Shown: in pieces, positions 18,859-27,244 of the stretch
Layout of the letters: each line of letters starts with the position of its first letter
Position numbering within the stretch: the stretch's first letter is position 1
From: Candidatus Schekmanbacteria bacterium
GTDB lineage: Bacteria > CSSED10-310 > JACPHN01
Assembly: GCA_016188575.1 (NCBI GenBank)
Contig: JACPHN010000196.1
Location: forward strand, 1-60,965
DNA: 60,965 nucleotides
Reading direction: 5' to 3'
Position numbers and translations under genes: made by a program
Notes under the pieces: model-generated
Told to the model about the DNA's origin: nothing
Seen by the model: the letters and a program-made list of their open reading frames with translations, nothing else
Database searches by the model: none

Positions 18859-21761
18859 ACCGATCGACGATTCTCGTGGTCGAGGACAACCCCACGACCC
18901 GCAAGCTACTTCGCGTCACACTTCAGATGGAAGGCTACCCGGTGGTCGAGGCGGCGGACGGGGCCGCGGCGCTCACCGTGGCCGCGCAGCTCCGCCCGAA
19001 CCTCATTCTTCAGGATCTCATGCTCCCGGACACGGATGGCCTCGAGCTCGCGCTGCAGCTCCGCCGGGTGATGGACGACCGGGAGGTCCCGATCATCGCT
19101 GTTTCCGGGTTTCTCGCCCGGATGGAGGACGCCCGCGCCAGGGACGTGGGCTTCACGGGGTTCCTGCTGAAGCCGGTGGAGCGGGTTCGGCTGTTGGAGA
19201 TGGTCCGGGCTCAGCTCCCGGCCATCCGAGCGGTCCCGGTCGCGGCGCTGGCGGGACGCCGGGTTCTCATCGTCGACGACGACCCCGTGGAACGGAAGCT
19301 GCTTCGCATTCTCTTCGAGAGCCTGGGGGCCCAGGTCGCGACTGCGACCGATGGCCAAGGGGCGCTCGCTGCCGCGCGCTCCTTGCCACCGGACGCGTTC
19401 GTGTCGGACGTGCTGATGTCGGGGCTGGACGACTTCGACCTCGCGGCCGAGGTGCGCAAGGACACCCGCCTGGGGAGCGTGCCGGTCGTGCTGGTGACCT
19501 CTCATCCGGTGGAGAGCTCGGATCGGGAGCTCGCCCGGCGCGTGGGGGCCAATCGCCTGGTGTTCCGAACGCCGGGCCTGCAAGAAGCCGTCGATGCGCT
19601 GCTGGAGTCGCTTGCGGAGACCGCTCCACCGTTGACCGAAAGTCCGTCGCCGCGGACCTCGCGATGCACACGGCTCGAGCGCCGACTTCAGGAACAGGTA
19701 CAGGCGAACAAGGAGCTCACTCGGCAGCGCGCGATTCAGGAGGCCGAGATCGCCATGCTGCGGCGCATCCACGAAGACTCTTCGGGCGGCGGGTGCTCCA
19801 GCACCACCCCGGCGCTGGGCGAGCTCCTCGCGAGCTGCCTGGACGCGGCCGGGATCTCGCGCGGAGCGCTTTATCTGCGCGACGAGCGGGGAGAGCTCGC
19901 CTTCGAGCAGGCGGTGGGTTACCCCGATGAGGGCGCGGGCGGGCCGGGAGCGTTCTTCGGCCAGCGGGACTTTCTGCAGGCCGCGGCTACCGCCGCCGGG
20001 CCGGTGGCCATCCCCTCTCCCGACTGCGATGGAGCGACAGTGGCGGCGCTGCTCGCGGCGGCAGGCGTGTCCTCGGCGCTCGTCGTCCCACTGTTCTGGG
20101 CGAAAAATCAGCTCGGTGTGCTCTTCTTGGGCTCGAGCACGACGGACGTCACCGGCCCCGATTCCGTCAGCTTTGCGGCCACGCTCGGTGCCAAGATCGG
20201 TCAGACTCTCGCGCTCGTGAGCGCGGTTTCGCACCTGGCGCGGAGCGAAGAGCGCTACCGGAGGATCGTCGAGACCGCTGCGGAGGGAATCTGGATGGTG
20301 GACGCCGACGGGCGCACCACGTTTGCGAACCAGCGCATGGCCGAGATCCTCGGAGAGACCCCGGAATCCATGCAGGGCCGGGGGCTGATGGATTGGAGGT
20401 GGCCAGAAGACCAGGAGGTCACGCGGGAATTGTTTGCGCGCCGGCACCATGGGGTCTCCGAGCGGATTGACGTCAAGCTCAGGCGCCATGACGGCGGGAC
20501 GGTGTTCGTGGAGATGAGCGCCACGCCGATCATGCAGAATGGAGAGATGGCCGGAGCGCTCGCGCTGTTCAGCGATGTCACGGAGCTGCGGAAGGCTCAG
20601 GCGCAGATCATGACCTCCGACCGCATGGCCTCGATCGGGCTGCTGGCGGCCGGGGTGGGCCACGAAATCAACAACCCGCTCACCGGCGTCATCGGCTACC
20701 TGCAGCTCGCGCAGATGAAGGCAGCGCACCTGGCGTGCGCGCACGACAGCATACCCGGGGATGCCGCCGACTTGCAGGCCGACCTGCGTGAGGCCCTCGC
20801 AGCGGCGTGGCAGGTCTCCCGGATCGTCAAGGATCTCAAGATCTTCTCGCGACACCGCGAGCAGGCGGTGACTGCCGTCGACGTCCACGACGTTCTGGAG
20901 TCCACGGTGCGGATGGCGTGGAACGAGATTCGCCATCGCTCCCGTCTGGTCAGGGAGTACGGAGAGATTCCGCCGGTGCTCGGCAATGAATCTCGCCTCG
21001 GGCAGGTCTTCCTGAATCTGATCATGAACGCCGTTCAGGCGATTCCGGACGGGAAGGCGCACGCCAACGAAATTCGGATCCTCACCGGAACCGCCCCCGA
21101 CGGCCGCGTGGTGATCGAGATCGCGGACACCGGGAGCGGTATCCCGCCCGAAATCCTCGGGCGCCTGTTCACCCCATTCGTGACGACCAAGCCCGTGGGC
21201 ATCGGTACGGGCATCGGCCTGTCGATCTGCCACCGCATCGTGACCGACCTGGGCGGGGAAATCACCGCGGAGAGCAAGCCAGGCGAGGGCGCCCGATTTC
21301 GGGTCATCCTTCCGGCCGCTGCCAAGGCGGCGCCCGAGCCGCCAGTAGCTGCCGAAACGACGCCCGCTGGGCGCCGGGGGCGGGTGCTGGTAATCGACGA
21401 CGAGGAAATGATCTGCGGGCTGATCCGGACGATTCTCGCGGACGAGCACGAGGTCAGCGTCACGGCGCACGCCGTGGAGGCGCTCCAGTGGATCGCGAGC
21501 GGCGAGCGCTTCGACCTCATCCTGTGCGACGCGATGATGCCTGTCATGTCGGGGGCGGAGTTCCTGTCCGGCCTGGGCATTTCGGCACCCGACCTGGTCG
21601 ACAGGGTCGTGCTCATGACGGGGGGGACATTCACGCGGCCCACGCGCGAGCTCGTGGCGCGGCACCCGGGGGGCTACCTGGAGAAGCCGTTCGAAGCGAC
21701 CCGGCTCCTCCAGATCGTCAGCAGCCGGGTGGGAGGACAACGGTGCTCGTTACCGGCGTGA
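18855..21761 (+). CDS. Hybrid histidine kinase REC-REC-GAF-PAS-HisKA-HATPase-REC
   Basis: 968 residues. Two N-terminal receivers come first (ILVVEDNPTTRKLLR with LQDLMLPDTDG; VLIVDDDPVERKLLR with VSDVLMSGLDD), followed by a coiled coil at about 285-320. Next are a GAF domain (about 330-460), a PAS domain (about 470-585), HisKA with GVGHEINNPLTG, HATPase_c (ADTGSGIPPE, GTGIGLSI) and a C-terminal receiver (LVIDDEEMIC, LCDAMMPVMSG). There is no membrane segment. ATG 18855 overlaps the stop of the stub receiver gene and has GGAAGGA upstream. With receivers at both ends it can sit in the middle of a phosphorelay; the 10-PAS kinase and the NtrC-like activator are plausible partners. Confidence 0.9.
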   Translation: MNRSTILVVEDNPTTRKLLRVTLQMEGYPVVEAADGAAALTVAAQLRPNLILQDLMLPDTDGLELALQLRRVMDDREVPIIAVSGFLARMEDARARDVGFTGFLLKPVERVRLLEMVRAQLPAIRAVPVAALAGRRVLIVDDDPVERKLLRILFESLGAQVATATDGQGALAAARSLPPDAFVSDVLMSGLDDFDLAAEVRKDTRLGSVPVVLVTSHPVESSDRELARRVGANRLVFRTPGLQEAVDALLESLAETAPPLTESPSPRTSRCTRLERRLQEQVQANKELTRQRAIQEAEIAMLRRIHEDSSGGGCSSTTPALGELLASCLDAAGISRGALYLRDERGELAFEQAVGYPDEGAGGPGAFFGQRDFLQAAATAAGPVAIPSPDCDGATVAALLAAAGVSSALVVPLFWAKNQLGVLFLGSSTTDVTGPDSVSFAATLGAKIGQTLALVSAVSHLARSEERYRRIVETAAEGIWMVDADGRTTFANQRMAEILGETPESMQGRGLMDWRWPEDQEVTRELFARRHHGVSERIDVKLRRHDGGTVFVEMSATPIMQNGEMAGALALFSDVTELRKAQAQIMTSDRMASIGLLAAGVGHEINNPLTGVIGYLQLAQMKAAHLACAHDSIPGDAADLQADLREALAAAWQVSRIVKDLKIFSRHREQAVTAVDVHDVLESTVRMAWNEIRHRSRLVREYGEIPPVLGNESRLGQVFLNLIMNAVQAIPDGKAHANEIRILTGTAPDGRVVIEIADTGSGIPPEILGRLFTPFVTTKPVGIGTGIGLSICHRIVTDLGGEITAESKPGEGARFRVILPAAAKAAPEPPVAAETTPAGRRGRVLVIDDEEMICGLIRTILADEHEVSVTAHAVEALQWIASGERFDLILCDAMMPVMSGAEFLSGLGISAPDLVDRVVLMTGGTFTRPTRELVARHPGGYLEKPFEATRLLQIVSSRVGGQRCSLPA

Positions 21762-21782
21762 TGCCCAGGTTGCGCCGGGGTA

Positions 21783-21852
21783 TCCGGTGGGAAGCTCACG
21801 TTGCGAGGTCGTCCGTTTCCTCCGGCGCGGGTCGGTGGTGCCGGTGTGGAAC
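21783..21852. repeat. Short dispersed repeat, copy 1 (second copy 38577-38640)
   Basis: About 65 bp, of which GAGGTCGTCCGTTTC and TCCGGCGCGGGTCGG are shared with the second copy. In both copies a plus-strand frame reads (C/Y)EVVRF(L/I)RRGS.VPV.N and then stops. Both copies sit at the 3' edge of a gene block. Origin unknown. Confidence 0.7.
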
Positions 21853-23300
21853 TAATAACTGAGCACTTTCGTGTGGCCGCACGAGCCGCAGTGCAAGTAG
21901 ACCTCCCGATCGATGTCCGTGGCCGGAGTGTTGGCGTTCCCGTGGGTCGTCATCGCGAAATCACGCACCAGCGTGCCGCGTCCACAGCGGCCGCATTCTT
22001 CGTCCAGGTACGCGTGTTTACGGCGAAACTTGCGGATCTTCGCGGAGAGCTGTTCGCTCAGGGATGTTGCACGCCGCTTCAGCAGGCGCAGCTCCGCGGC
22101 GGCCTCGACGTGCCCCACCTGCAAGGCCAGTTGCAAGGGAGTCTGCTTCAGGCTCTTGGTGCGCACGTCCTTGGCGGCTCCATGCTCCAGGAGACAATCG
22201 ATGATCTTGGTGGCCCCGCCTCTCGCGGCGTTGTGGAGCAGGGTCTGCCCGTCGCGCCGGGACTGCCACTGGAGCGAGGCTCCGCGTGCCACCAAGAGCT
22301 CGAAGACATCGGCGTCGCCATTGCGAGCCGCGTGGACGATAATGGGGGCTTCCTGTTCGTATGGGCAGCCGCCTGGGTAATGGTCTTTGAGAGGGAACTT
22401 CCGCAGGCTGTCCGCACGACGTTCGATCAGGAGGCGGCCGATCGGGCCGTGCCAGTGGAAGATCGCGGTTCGCAGCGGCGTCCAGCCGCCCTCGGAGCGC
22501 GGATTGACCGTGGCCCCATGGTCGAGCAAGAGGCGGACCATCGGCTCGTATCCGCGGGATGCCGCCAGGTGGAGCGGACGCTCCTTTCTCGACGAGCTGG
22601 CCTCCACGTCCGCTCCGTGGGCGAGTAGCAGGCGGGTCACGTGGATCTGTCCCTGGTCGGCCGCAAAGTGCAGGGGCGTCTGCCGCTCGTCGTTTCTGCA
22701 TTGTGCCAGGCGCTTGTCCGCCGCGAGGAGCTCTTCGACCAGCTCGACAAGGCCGCCCTGGCCGGAGCTGAACAGCAGCTCCGGCGACTCCTGCGCCCGC
22801 GCTCCACGCGCTCGCAGTAGCCGCACGAGGCCGGAGTGCCCTTTGCGGGCCGCGCAGTGAGGCGGAGTCAGCTTCTTGGCCGCCGCCACGTTCGGGTCGA
22901 TGCCCCGATCCAGCAGCAGCTCGACGAACCAGCTCAGCCCGCCGGAGGCGGCGGAGTGGATGACCTGCCAGCCTTGCCCGTCGGCTGCATGGATATCGGC
23001 TCCTGCCTCCAGGAGGCAGCGGATCGTGGCCTCCTGGCCAGCTTCGGCGGCGAGCATCAGAGGGGTCCGGCCGGCTCGCCAGCCTCCGGCAATTCTTGCG
23101 TCGACGGCGGCGCCGCGCGCGAGAAGCAGTCCGACCACGGCCAGAGATCCTCGGTCGGCCGCCAGGTGCAGAGGTCTGACCTTGCCACCGCCCTAGGCCG
23201 CGAAACGGAGCTCGGGCGAGACCCCAGCAGCGAGGATCTTGCCGACCCTTGCGGCTTCGCCAGCTTGTAGTGCGGCCCGAAGCTTCTTCCTGTAGTCCAT
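21852..23300 (-). pseudogene. Ankyrin-repeat protein gene with C-terminal zinc-ribbon-like motif, interrupted by an in-frame TAG
   Basis: A start with its own ribosome site (AGGAG 6 nt before ATG 23300) leads into MDYRKKLRAALQAGEAARV. After 35 codons the frame meets TAG (23193-23195) and then continues unbroken for 446 codons. These hold about ten ankyrin repeats (TPLHFAADQGQIHVTRLLL and similar). The C-terminus carries two CxxC pairs (CGRCGRG, CGSCGH) that could form a zinc ribbon. The frame before and after the TAG belongs to one ankyrin protein (LRFAA-stop-GGGKVRPLHLAADRG), so a CAG-to-TAG change is the simplest explanation. A sequencing error or suppression remains possible. The decayed kinase gene lies directly upstream. 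Confidence 0.7.
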
Positions 23301-23329
23301 CGCTGCTCCTGTCCGCGGCGCGGCCTTGC

Positions 23330-23609
23330 GCGTAGATGTCCGAGCGGTGATCCGCCTTCCCGTGTCCTGGCTCCGGCGCCATGTACTCCGGGGTCCCCGC
23401 GATCGTCCCCGTCCGCGACAGCACCGCGCTTCCGCCCGAAAGCGCTCGATAAAGCCGTCCTCGTGGGCAAAGTGCGCCGGCAGCACCTTGATCGCCACGT
23501 CCCGGTCGAGCGACGGCTGATAGGCCTTGTACACCTCCGCCATCCCGCCCTTGCCGATTTTCTGAATGACCCGGTACGGGCCCAGGTTCACGCCTACGAG
23601 GTCACGCAT
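23330..23609 (-). pseudogene. Remnant of a Ser/Thr protein kinase
   Basis: From ATG 23609 the frame gives a clear kinase N-lobe: YRVIQKIGKGGMAEVYKA, then VAIKVLPAHFA. It then breaks off, and an activation-segment piece (GTIAGTPEYMAPE, then GKADHRSDIYA) continues in a different frame. About 100 residues with the catalytic loop and DFG are missing, and the C-lobe is lost. The gene is an internally deleted, frameshifted remnant. Intact versions of such kinases are often fused to or neighboured by repeat domains, so it may once have regulated the ankyrin protein. Confidence 0.75.
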
Positions 23610-23913
23610 GGGTCTACTCGCGCCAGGGTGGAAGGTCTATCGTATGCCGGCAAGGCGTCGTGTCAGCCTGTTGAAGGAATTACGACCCGTGCTTTCCTCA
23701 TCCTGGCGCGTAATCGGCAGATTGTAAAGTTGAACAGAGGAGGGAGATCAGGAAAGGCGCGGCAACGCGCTCGCGCCCGCCTACCGAAACGCCGCGCCGG
23801 GAGCGGGGCCCCCCAGGTCCCAACCGCCCTCCGACGGCAGCAGCGCCACTGCGCCAGGAGCGTGGCAGCACCGCGGCGGAGCGGCGGCGGAAGTGGCACG
23901 ACGGCCTCCCGCC
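23610..23913. other. Intergenic region, nothing recognised
   Basis: These 304 bp lie between the kinase remnant and the Rpn-like gene. I see no gene, repeat or convincing promoter. Confidence 0.5.
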
Positions 23914-24936
23914 TCAGGCTTCCGTCTCTTGCTCCTCAGCAGGTCCGGCTGCCCCCGCGGCCTGCTCCCGGTCGATCTCCGCGGCCAGACGCCGCAGCTC
24001 CTTGGCGCCCAGCTTTCGCGCGATCGCCTGGTGACCCGTTTCCGCAATTACCCTGTCCAGGCCGACTTTCTCGATGACCCGGCCCAGACCAACCTCCTCG
24101 ATGACCTGGTCCAGACCGACCTCCTTGATGACCTGGTCCAGACCGACCTCCTTGATGACCTGGTCCAGACCGACCTCCTTGATGACCTGGTCCAGGCCGA
24201 CCTCCTTGATGACCTGGCCCAGGCCGACCTCCTTGATGACCTGGCCCAGGCCGACTTCGCTTATGACCCGCTTGATCCCCAGGTCTTCGACGGCGCCGCG
24301 AATGTCCAGTTGCGTGACCGCCATTTCGTCTCTCCTTTCTTCCAGGTATCGCCGCACCAATGCGCGGCGAAACACCGCGACCCGGGCCAGGTAGGCGCCC
24401 GCCCACGCCGGCGGCGCGCTCTGCAGCAGCCGCCACGCCCGCGCCTCGCTGCCGAAATACAGCACCCACGCCACGTGCTCCTCCCGGTCGTCCAGCGCGT
24501 CCACGCCCCAGACGTAGATGTTGCACAGCCGACCCGGCAGCACGTACAGCCCGGCTACCGCCGCCACCGGCGTCAGCTCCCCGCCGGTGGTCAGCTCTTC
24601 AGCTACCGCCGCCCCCACCATCAGCCCCGAGACGTGCTCCCCTGCCCACATTCGTCCGCCCTCCTCCGCCTCACGTTCCAGCAGAAGCTGCACCCGGGCC
24701 GCGAACCTCAACAGGTCCAATCGCGACAGGTGCGACCCCGGAGCCTTGTTCTCGACAGCCAGCAGCCCCGCCGGCAAGAATCGGTCGAGCGGCGCAAAGC
24801 TCACCCGCCCCCAGATCGCCAGATCCACGTGCAGCGCGCCACCCGCGACCCGGCGCTTGCTCTCCAGCGCGCCCGCACCGCGACCGAACCAGCGGATCCA
24901 CGCTTTCTCTTGCAGGTCGTCGGATTCGAATGCCAT
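23914..24936 (-). CDS. Rpn/PD-(D/E)XK-like protein with an 11-residue tandem repeat
   Basis: 340 residues from ATG 24936 (MAFESDDLQEKAW; weak AGGGAA ribosome site). The N-terminal 200 residues contain LLAVENKAPGSHLSRLDLLRF and VWGVDALDDREEHVAWVLYF, compatible with a PD-(D/E)XK-type fold (the ENK could be the E-x-K of such a site). No family match is certain. Residues about 215-290 are nine or so copies of an 11-residue repeat (VGLDQVIKEVG-type), encoded by a 33-bp minisatellite. The tail is Ala/Glu-rich. The fragment behind it (25123-25164) matches the tail of the Rpn-type gene at the window start, so this locus belongs to the same family of mobile or expanded genes. Confidence 0.55.
   Translation of the reverse strand: MAFESDDLQEKAWIRWFGRGAGALESKRRVAGGALHVDLAIWGRVSFAPLDRFLPAGLLAVENKAPGSHLSRLDLLRFAARVQLLLEREAEEGGRMWAGEHVSGLMVGAAVAEELTTGGELTPVAAVAGLYVLPGRLCNIYVWGVDALDDREEHVAWVLYFGSEARAWRLLQSAPPAWAGAYLARVAVFRRALVRRYLEERRDEMAVTQLDIRGAVEDLGIKRVISEVGLGQVIKEVGLGQVIKEVGLDQVIKEVGLDQVIKEVGLDQVIKEVGLDQVIEEVGLGRVIEKVGLDRVIAETGHQAIARKLGAKELRRLAAEIDREQAAGAAGPAEEQETEA
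24060..24290 (-). repeat. 33-bp coding minisatellite
   Basis: Consecutive copies of a 33-bp unit (core GACCTGGTCCAGACCGACCT on the plus strand) run through the 3' half of the Rpn-like gene. Each copy encodes 11 residues such as IKEVGLDQVIK. The four central copies are almost identical and the outer ones diverge (LGQ, EEVGLGR, EKVGLDR). There are no spacers, so it is not a CRISPR array. Confidence 0.9.
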
Positions 24937-25122
24937 TTCCCTGCTGACCTTTCGGGGGCGGAGCGGGCGAGGGCCCCACGATCCCGCCTTCAGTATAGCC
25001 CACCGGTACCGGCGGCGTCCATCAGCAGCGGCGTCCATCAGCAGCGGCGTCCATCAGGATGGCGCCGTCCTCGAGAGGTTTCGCCGGCTCTCGGCGAGTG
25101 GCGGCCGCCGCGAAATCGGGCG

Positions 25123-25164
25123 CTGGCGGCGAGCCCGGAGCTGCGCCGGCAGTACGAGGGCCGC
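25123..25164 (+). repeat. 42-bp exact repeat, copy 2 (first copy 47-88)
   Basis: Identical to bases 47-88 of the Rpn-type tail at the start of the window. The flanks differ. The copy runs directly into the dispersed repeat that starts at 25164, so an insertion or recombination joint lies at this boundary. Confidence 0.9.
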
Positions 25165-25292
25165 GAGGCGCGATTCATCGCGCCCCAATACCCGGCCGAA
25201 GATGATCCGCCCCGATTACCGGCCGCGACGACCGGGCGCGATCAATCGCGCCCCTGCGTCGCGGCCTCAGGTGCAAAGCAGATTCGGCCGAC
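25164..25292. repeat. Dispersed hairpin-rich repeat, copy 2 (inverted relative to 8926-9062)
   Basis: Reverse-complement match to 8926-9062, with the same GCGCGATTCATCGCGCCCC and ATTACCGGCCGCGACGACCG blocks. It is non-coding. Confidence 0.75.
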
Positions 25293-25432
25293 GCCGGAAT
25301 GCGGGGCAATCCTCGATGCGGCCGGGAACAACGCTCAACGCCTACTGGGATAGGCTCCAAGGAAGCCACTGCCGCCAGGCACCCGACGCAACGCTCGCGG
25401 CACCCGGCGGCAGTCGGCCCCTCGCCGCCGGC

Positions 25433-27244
25433 CTAGACCGTGATCGGCGCCCGATGCTTCATCACGTTTTCCATGGCGCGCATCGTGCGCGCGTCCGGCA
25501 TGAACTTCGGATCGGTGTAGCCGCTCGCGTCGGCGGCGTTGGCCGGGTCGAACGTGGCCTTGATGCGCTGCGTGTACTTGTCGTAGTCCAGGCAGGCCGG
25601 CGAATAGAGCGCGTGGGACGGCGGTGCCACGGCGTTCAGGCTGTCGCCGCAATGTGTCTCGATGCACGCCAGGTTGGTCTCGAAGATGTACTCGAGAATA
25701 CGATCGGAGCGGGTCTGGTCGCGCTGGTCGTACTGGCAGATCTCCTCCAGATGCGCGTACGCTCCGGCCTCGTACAACCCTCCCCAGGCCGCGTCACCGC
25801 CGTCGTCGACGATCACGCCCTCGTCGATGTACTTGCGCTTGACCTGCTCGCCGACGCGGCAGCCGCGGATCGCGTTGTCCCAGGTGGTCAGCGCGCCCAT
25901 GGCCGTCCAAAACGTCCCGGCGAACCGGAATATCGCGCGAATCATCGACCCCATGCGGATGGTGCTCTGGTAGCTGACGCTCGGAATGCCGCCCAGGCCC
26001 CGCCGCCAACCGTGTCGGCGCACATCGCGCGCGACGATCCCCAGAAATCCCGGCACCGACCGCAGCATCTTCCCGGTGCCAACGCTCTTGACGGTCGCGC
26101 GGATCCAGCCCCATTGCATGAGCATGCCGTTCCACGACATGTCGTTGGTCAGCGCGCCGCCGCCGCACTCCTCCATGATCTGGCGCAGCACCCGCCGCTG
26201 GTAGCGCGCCTCCTCCTTGTGCCTGGCTGTCATCACGCAACCGATCGAGTAGGACATCTCGTGAAGGAGCGGAATGCGAAACAGCTCTTCGGCCTCCGCG
26301 GAGCTGGTCGCGAGCAGCCCGACGAGCCCCGAGGGTCCGGTGCGCGCGGCGATGGTGGCGATTTCGGCCTCGCCGAGCCGGTAGCCGAGCTCGCCGACGT
26401 TATCCCAGTCCGCGACGATCAGCATGCCGCCGGTGTGCTCCTTGGGAATCTCCGTGTAGTAGGCCGGAGCGGCGCCGGATTGCTCGAGGTGTGCGGGTCC
26501 TTCCCACGGATAAAGCTTGACCGCGGCGCGCGTGAACACGCCGAGACCTCCGAGCGCGCCCGCGAAGCCGCGGATGATGCCGCGAATCGAAAAGCCCGGA
26601 CCGTCGCCCAGAAAATCGTCGCCGCTGGCGTCGAACGAACCACACTGGACGACTTGCCCGTCGGGCGTCACCCACTCGAATCCCAGGAGGTTGCGGTTGG
26701 AAAAGCCCATGGAAATGCCATCTCCGCTCTGCCCCATCATGGAGGTGGCGGAGGCGAGCACCGAAGCCTGGGCGCCGCAACCAGCGATGTGGGTGTTCAG
26801 ACCCACGCGCATCGCTTCGGTCTGCAACTGGTTGCCCGTGACGTAGGGTTGGATGACGGCATACATGTTCTCCTCATCGATTCGCACAATCTGGTCCATG
26901 CGCCGGAGGTCGATTTGCACGACGCGGTTGGGAACCGCCGGCCCCGCCCATACCCCCATGCCCGTGCTGAAGGCCTTGTACTGGACTCCGTGAGTGTTAC
27001 ACAGGCGCACGATCGCGGCCACGTCCTGCGTGTCTCCCGGTAGCGCCACGGCGATCGGCCGCGGCAGGTAGTTAGAGCCATGTGTGGCTTCGGCCAGGTA
27101 CTGCCAGGCGTAGGTATCGAGCAGACACGGATCCGTCTCGACCCACTGAGGTCCGAGCACCGCTTCCAGGTCGGCGATGAGCTGGCTGTGATCGACTTGG
27201 GCGGAGAGGCTCGGCTGCTCCGCGAGGTTGGTATGGAACGTCAT
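25433..27244 (-). CDS. FAD-linked oxidase of the GlcD/vanillyl-alcohol oxidase superfamily
   Basis: 603 residues from ATG 27244 (AAGGAG 7 nt upstream; ATGA overlap with the stop of the Fe-S gene). The N-terminal half is a PCMH-type FAD-binding domain: PRPIAVALPGDTQDVAAIVRL, then GMGVWAGPAVPNRVVQIDL and ENMYAVIQPYVTGNQL. The segment GCGAQASVLASATSMMGQ is followed by GISMGFSNRNLLGFEWVTPDG. The C-terminal part is the FAD-linked oxidase cap. It is the last gene of an FAD/Fe-S/FAD operon, which resembles the glcDEF arrangement of two flavoproteins with one Fe-S protein. It probably oxidises a hydroxy acid or alcohol and passes electrons to the Fe-S protein. The substrate is unknown. Confidence 0.8.
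   Translation of the reverse strand: MTFHTNLAEQPSLSAQVDHSQLIADLEAVLGPQWVETDPCLLDTYAWQYLAEATHGSNYLPRPIAVALPGDTQDVAAIVRLCNTHGVQYKAFSTGMGVWAGPAVPNRVVQIDLRRMDQIVRIDEENMYAVIQPYVTGNQLQTEAMRVGLNTHIAGCGAQASVLASATSMMGQSGDGISMGFSNRNLLGFEWVTPDGQVVQCGSFDASGDDFLGDGPGFSIRGIIRGFAGALGGLGVFTRAAVKLYPWEGPAHLEQSGAAPAYYTEIPKEHTGGMLIVADWDNVGELGYRLGEAEIATIAARTGPSGLVGLLATSSAEAEELFRIPLLHEMSYSIGCVMTARHKEEARYQRRVLRQIMEECGGGALTNDMSWNGMLMQWGWIRATVKSVGTGKMLRSVPGFLGIVARDVRRHGWRRGLGGIPSVSYQSTIRMGSMIRAIFRFAGTFWTAMGALTTWDNAIRGCRVGEQVKRKYIDEGVIVDDGGDAAWGGLYEAGAYAHLEEICQYDQRDQTRSDRILEYIFETNLACIETHCGDSLNAVAPPSHALYSPACLDYDKYTQRIKATFDPANAADASGYTDPKFMPDARTMRAMENVMKHRAPITV

Larger units (their letters stand above)
24937..25432. other. 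Repeat-rich intergenic region
   Basis: About 500 bp hold a short tandem repeat (GCGTCCATCAGCAGCG type, about 25014-25060), the 42-bp Rpn-tail fragment (25123-25164) and the dispersed repeat (25164-25292). No gene is supported. Confidence 0.6.

Noticed and set aside
18906-21740. 944-codon open frame on the minus strand opposite the second hybrid kinase
   Set aside because: Same reason: an antisense shadow of a well-supported gene.
24060-24290. Regular 33-bp repeats that could be taken for a CRISPR array
   Set aside because: There are no spacers. The units are contiguous, in frame and encode 11 residues each inside a protein gene.
24518-27043. 841-codon plus-strand open frame
   Set aside because: Antisense to the FAD oxidase and the Rpn-like gene, which both have clear motifs and ribosome sites.
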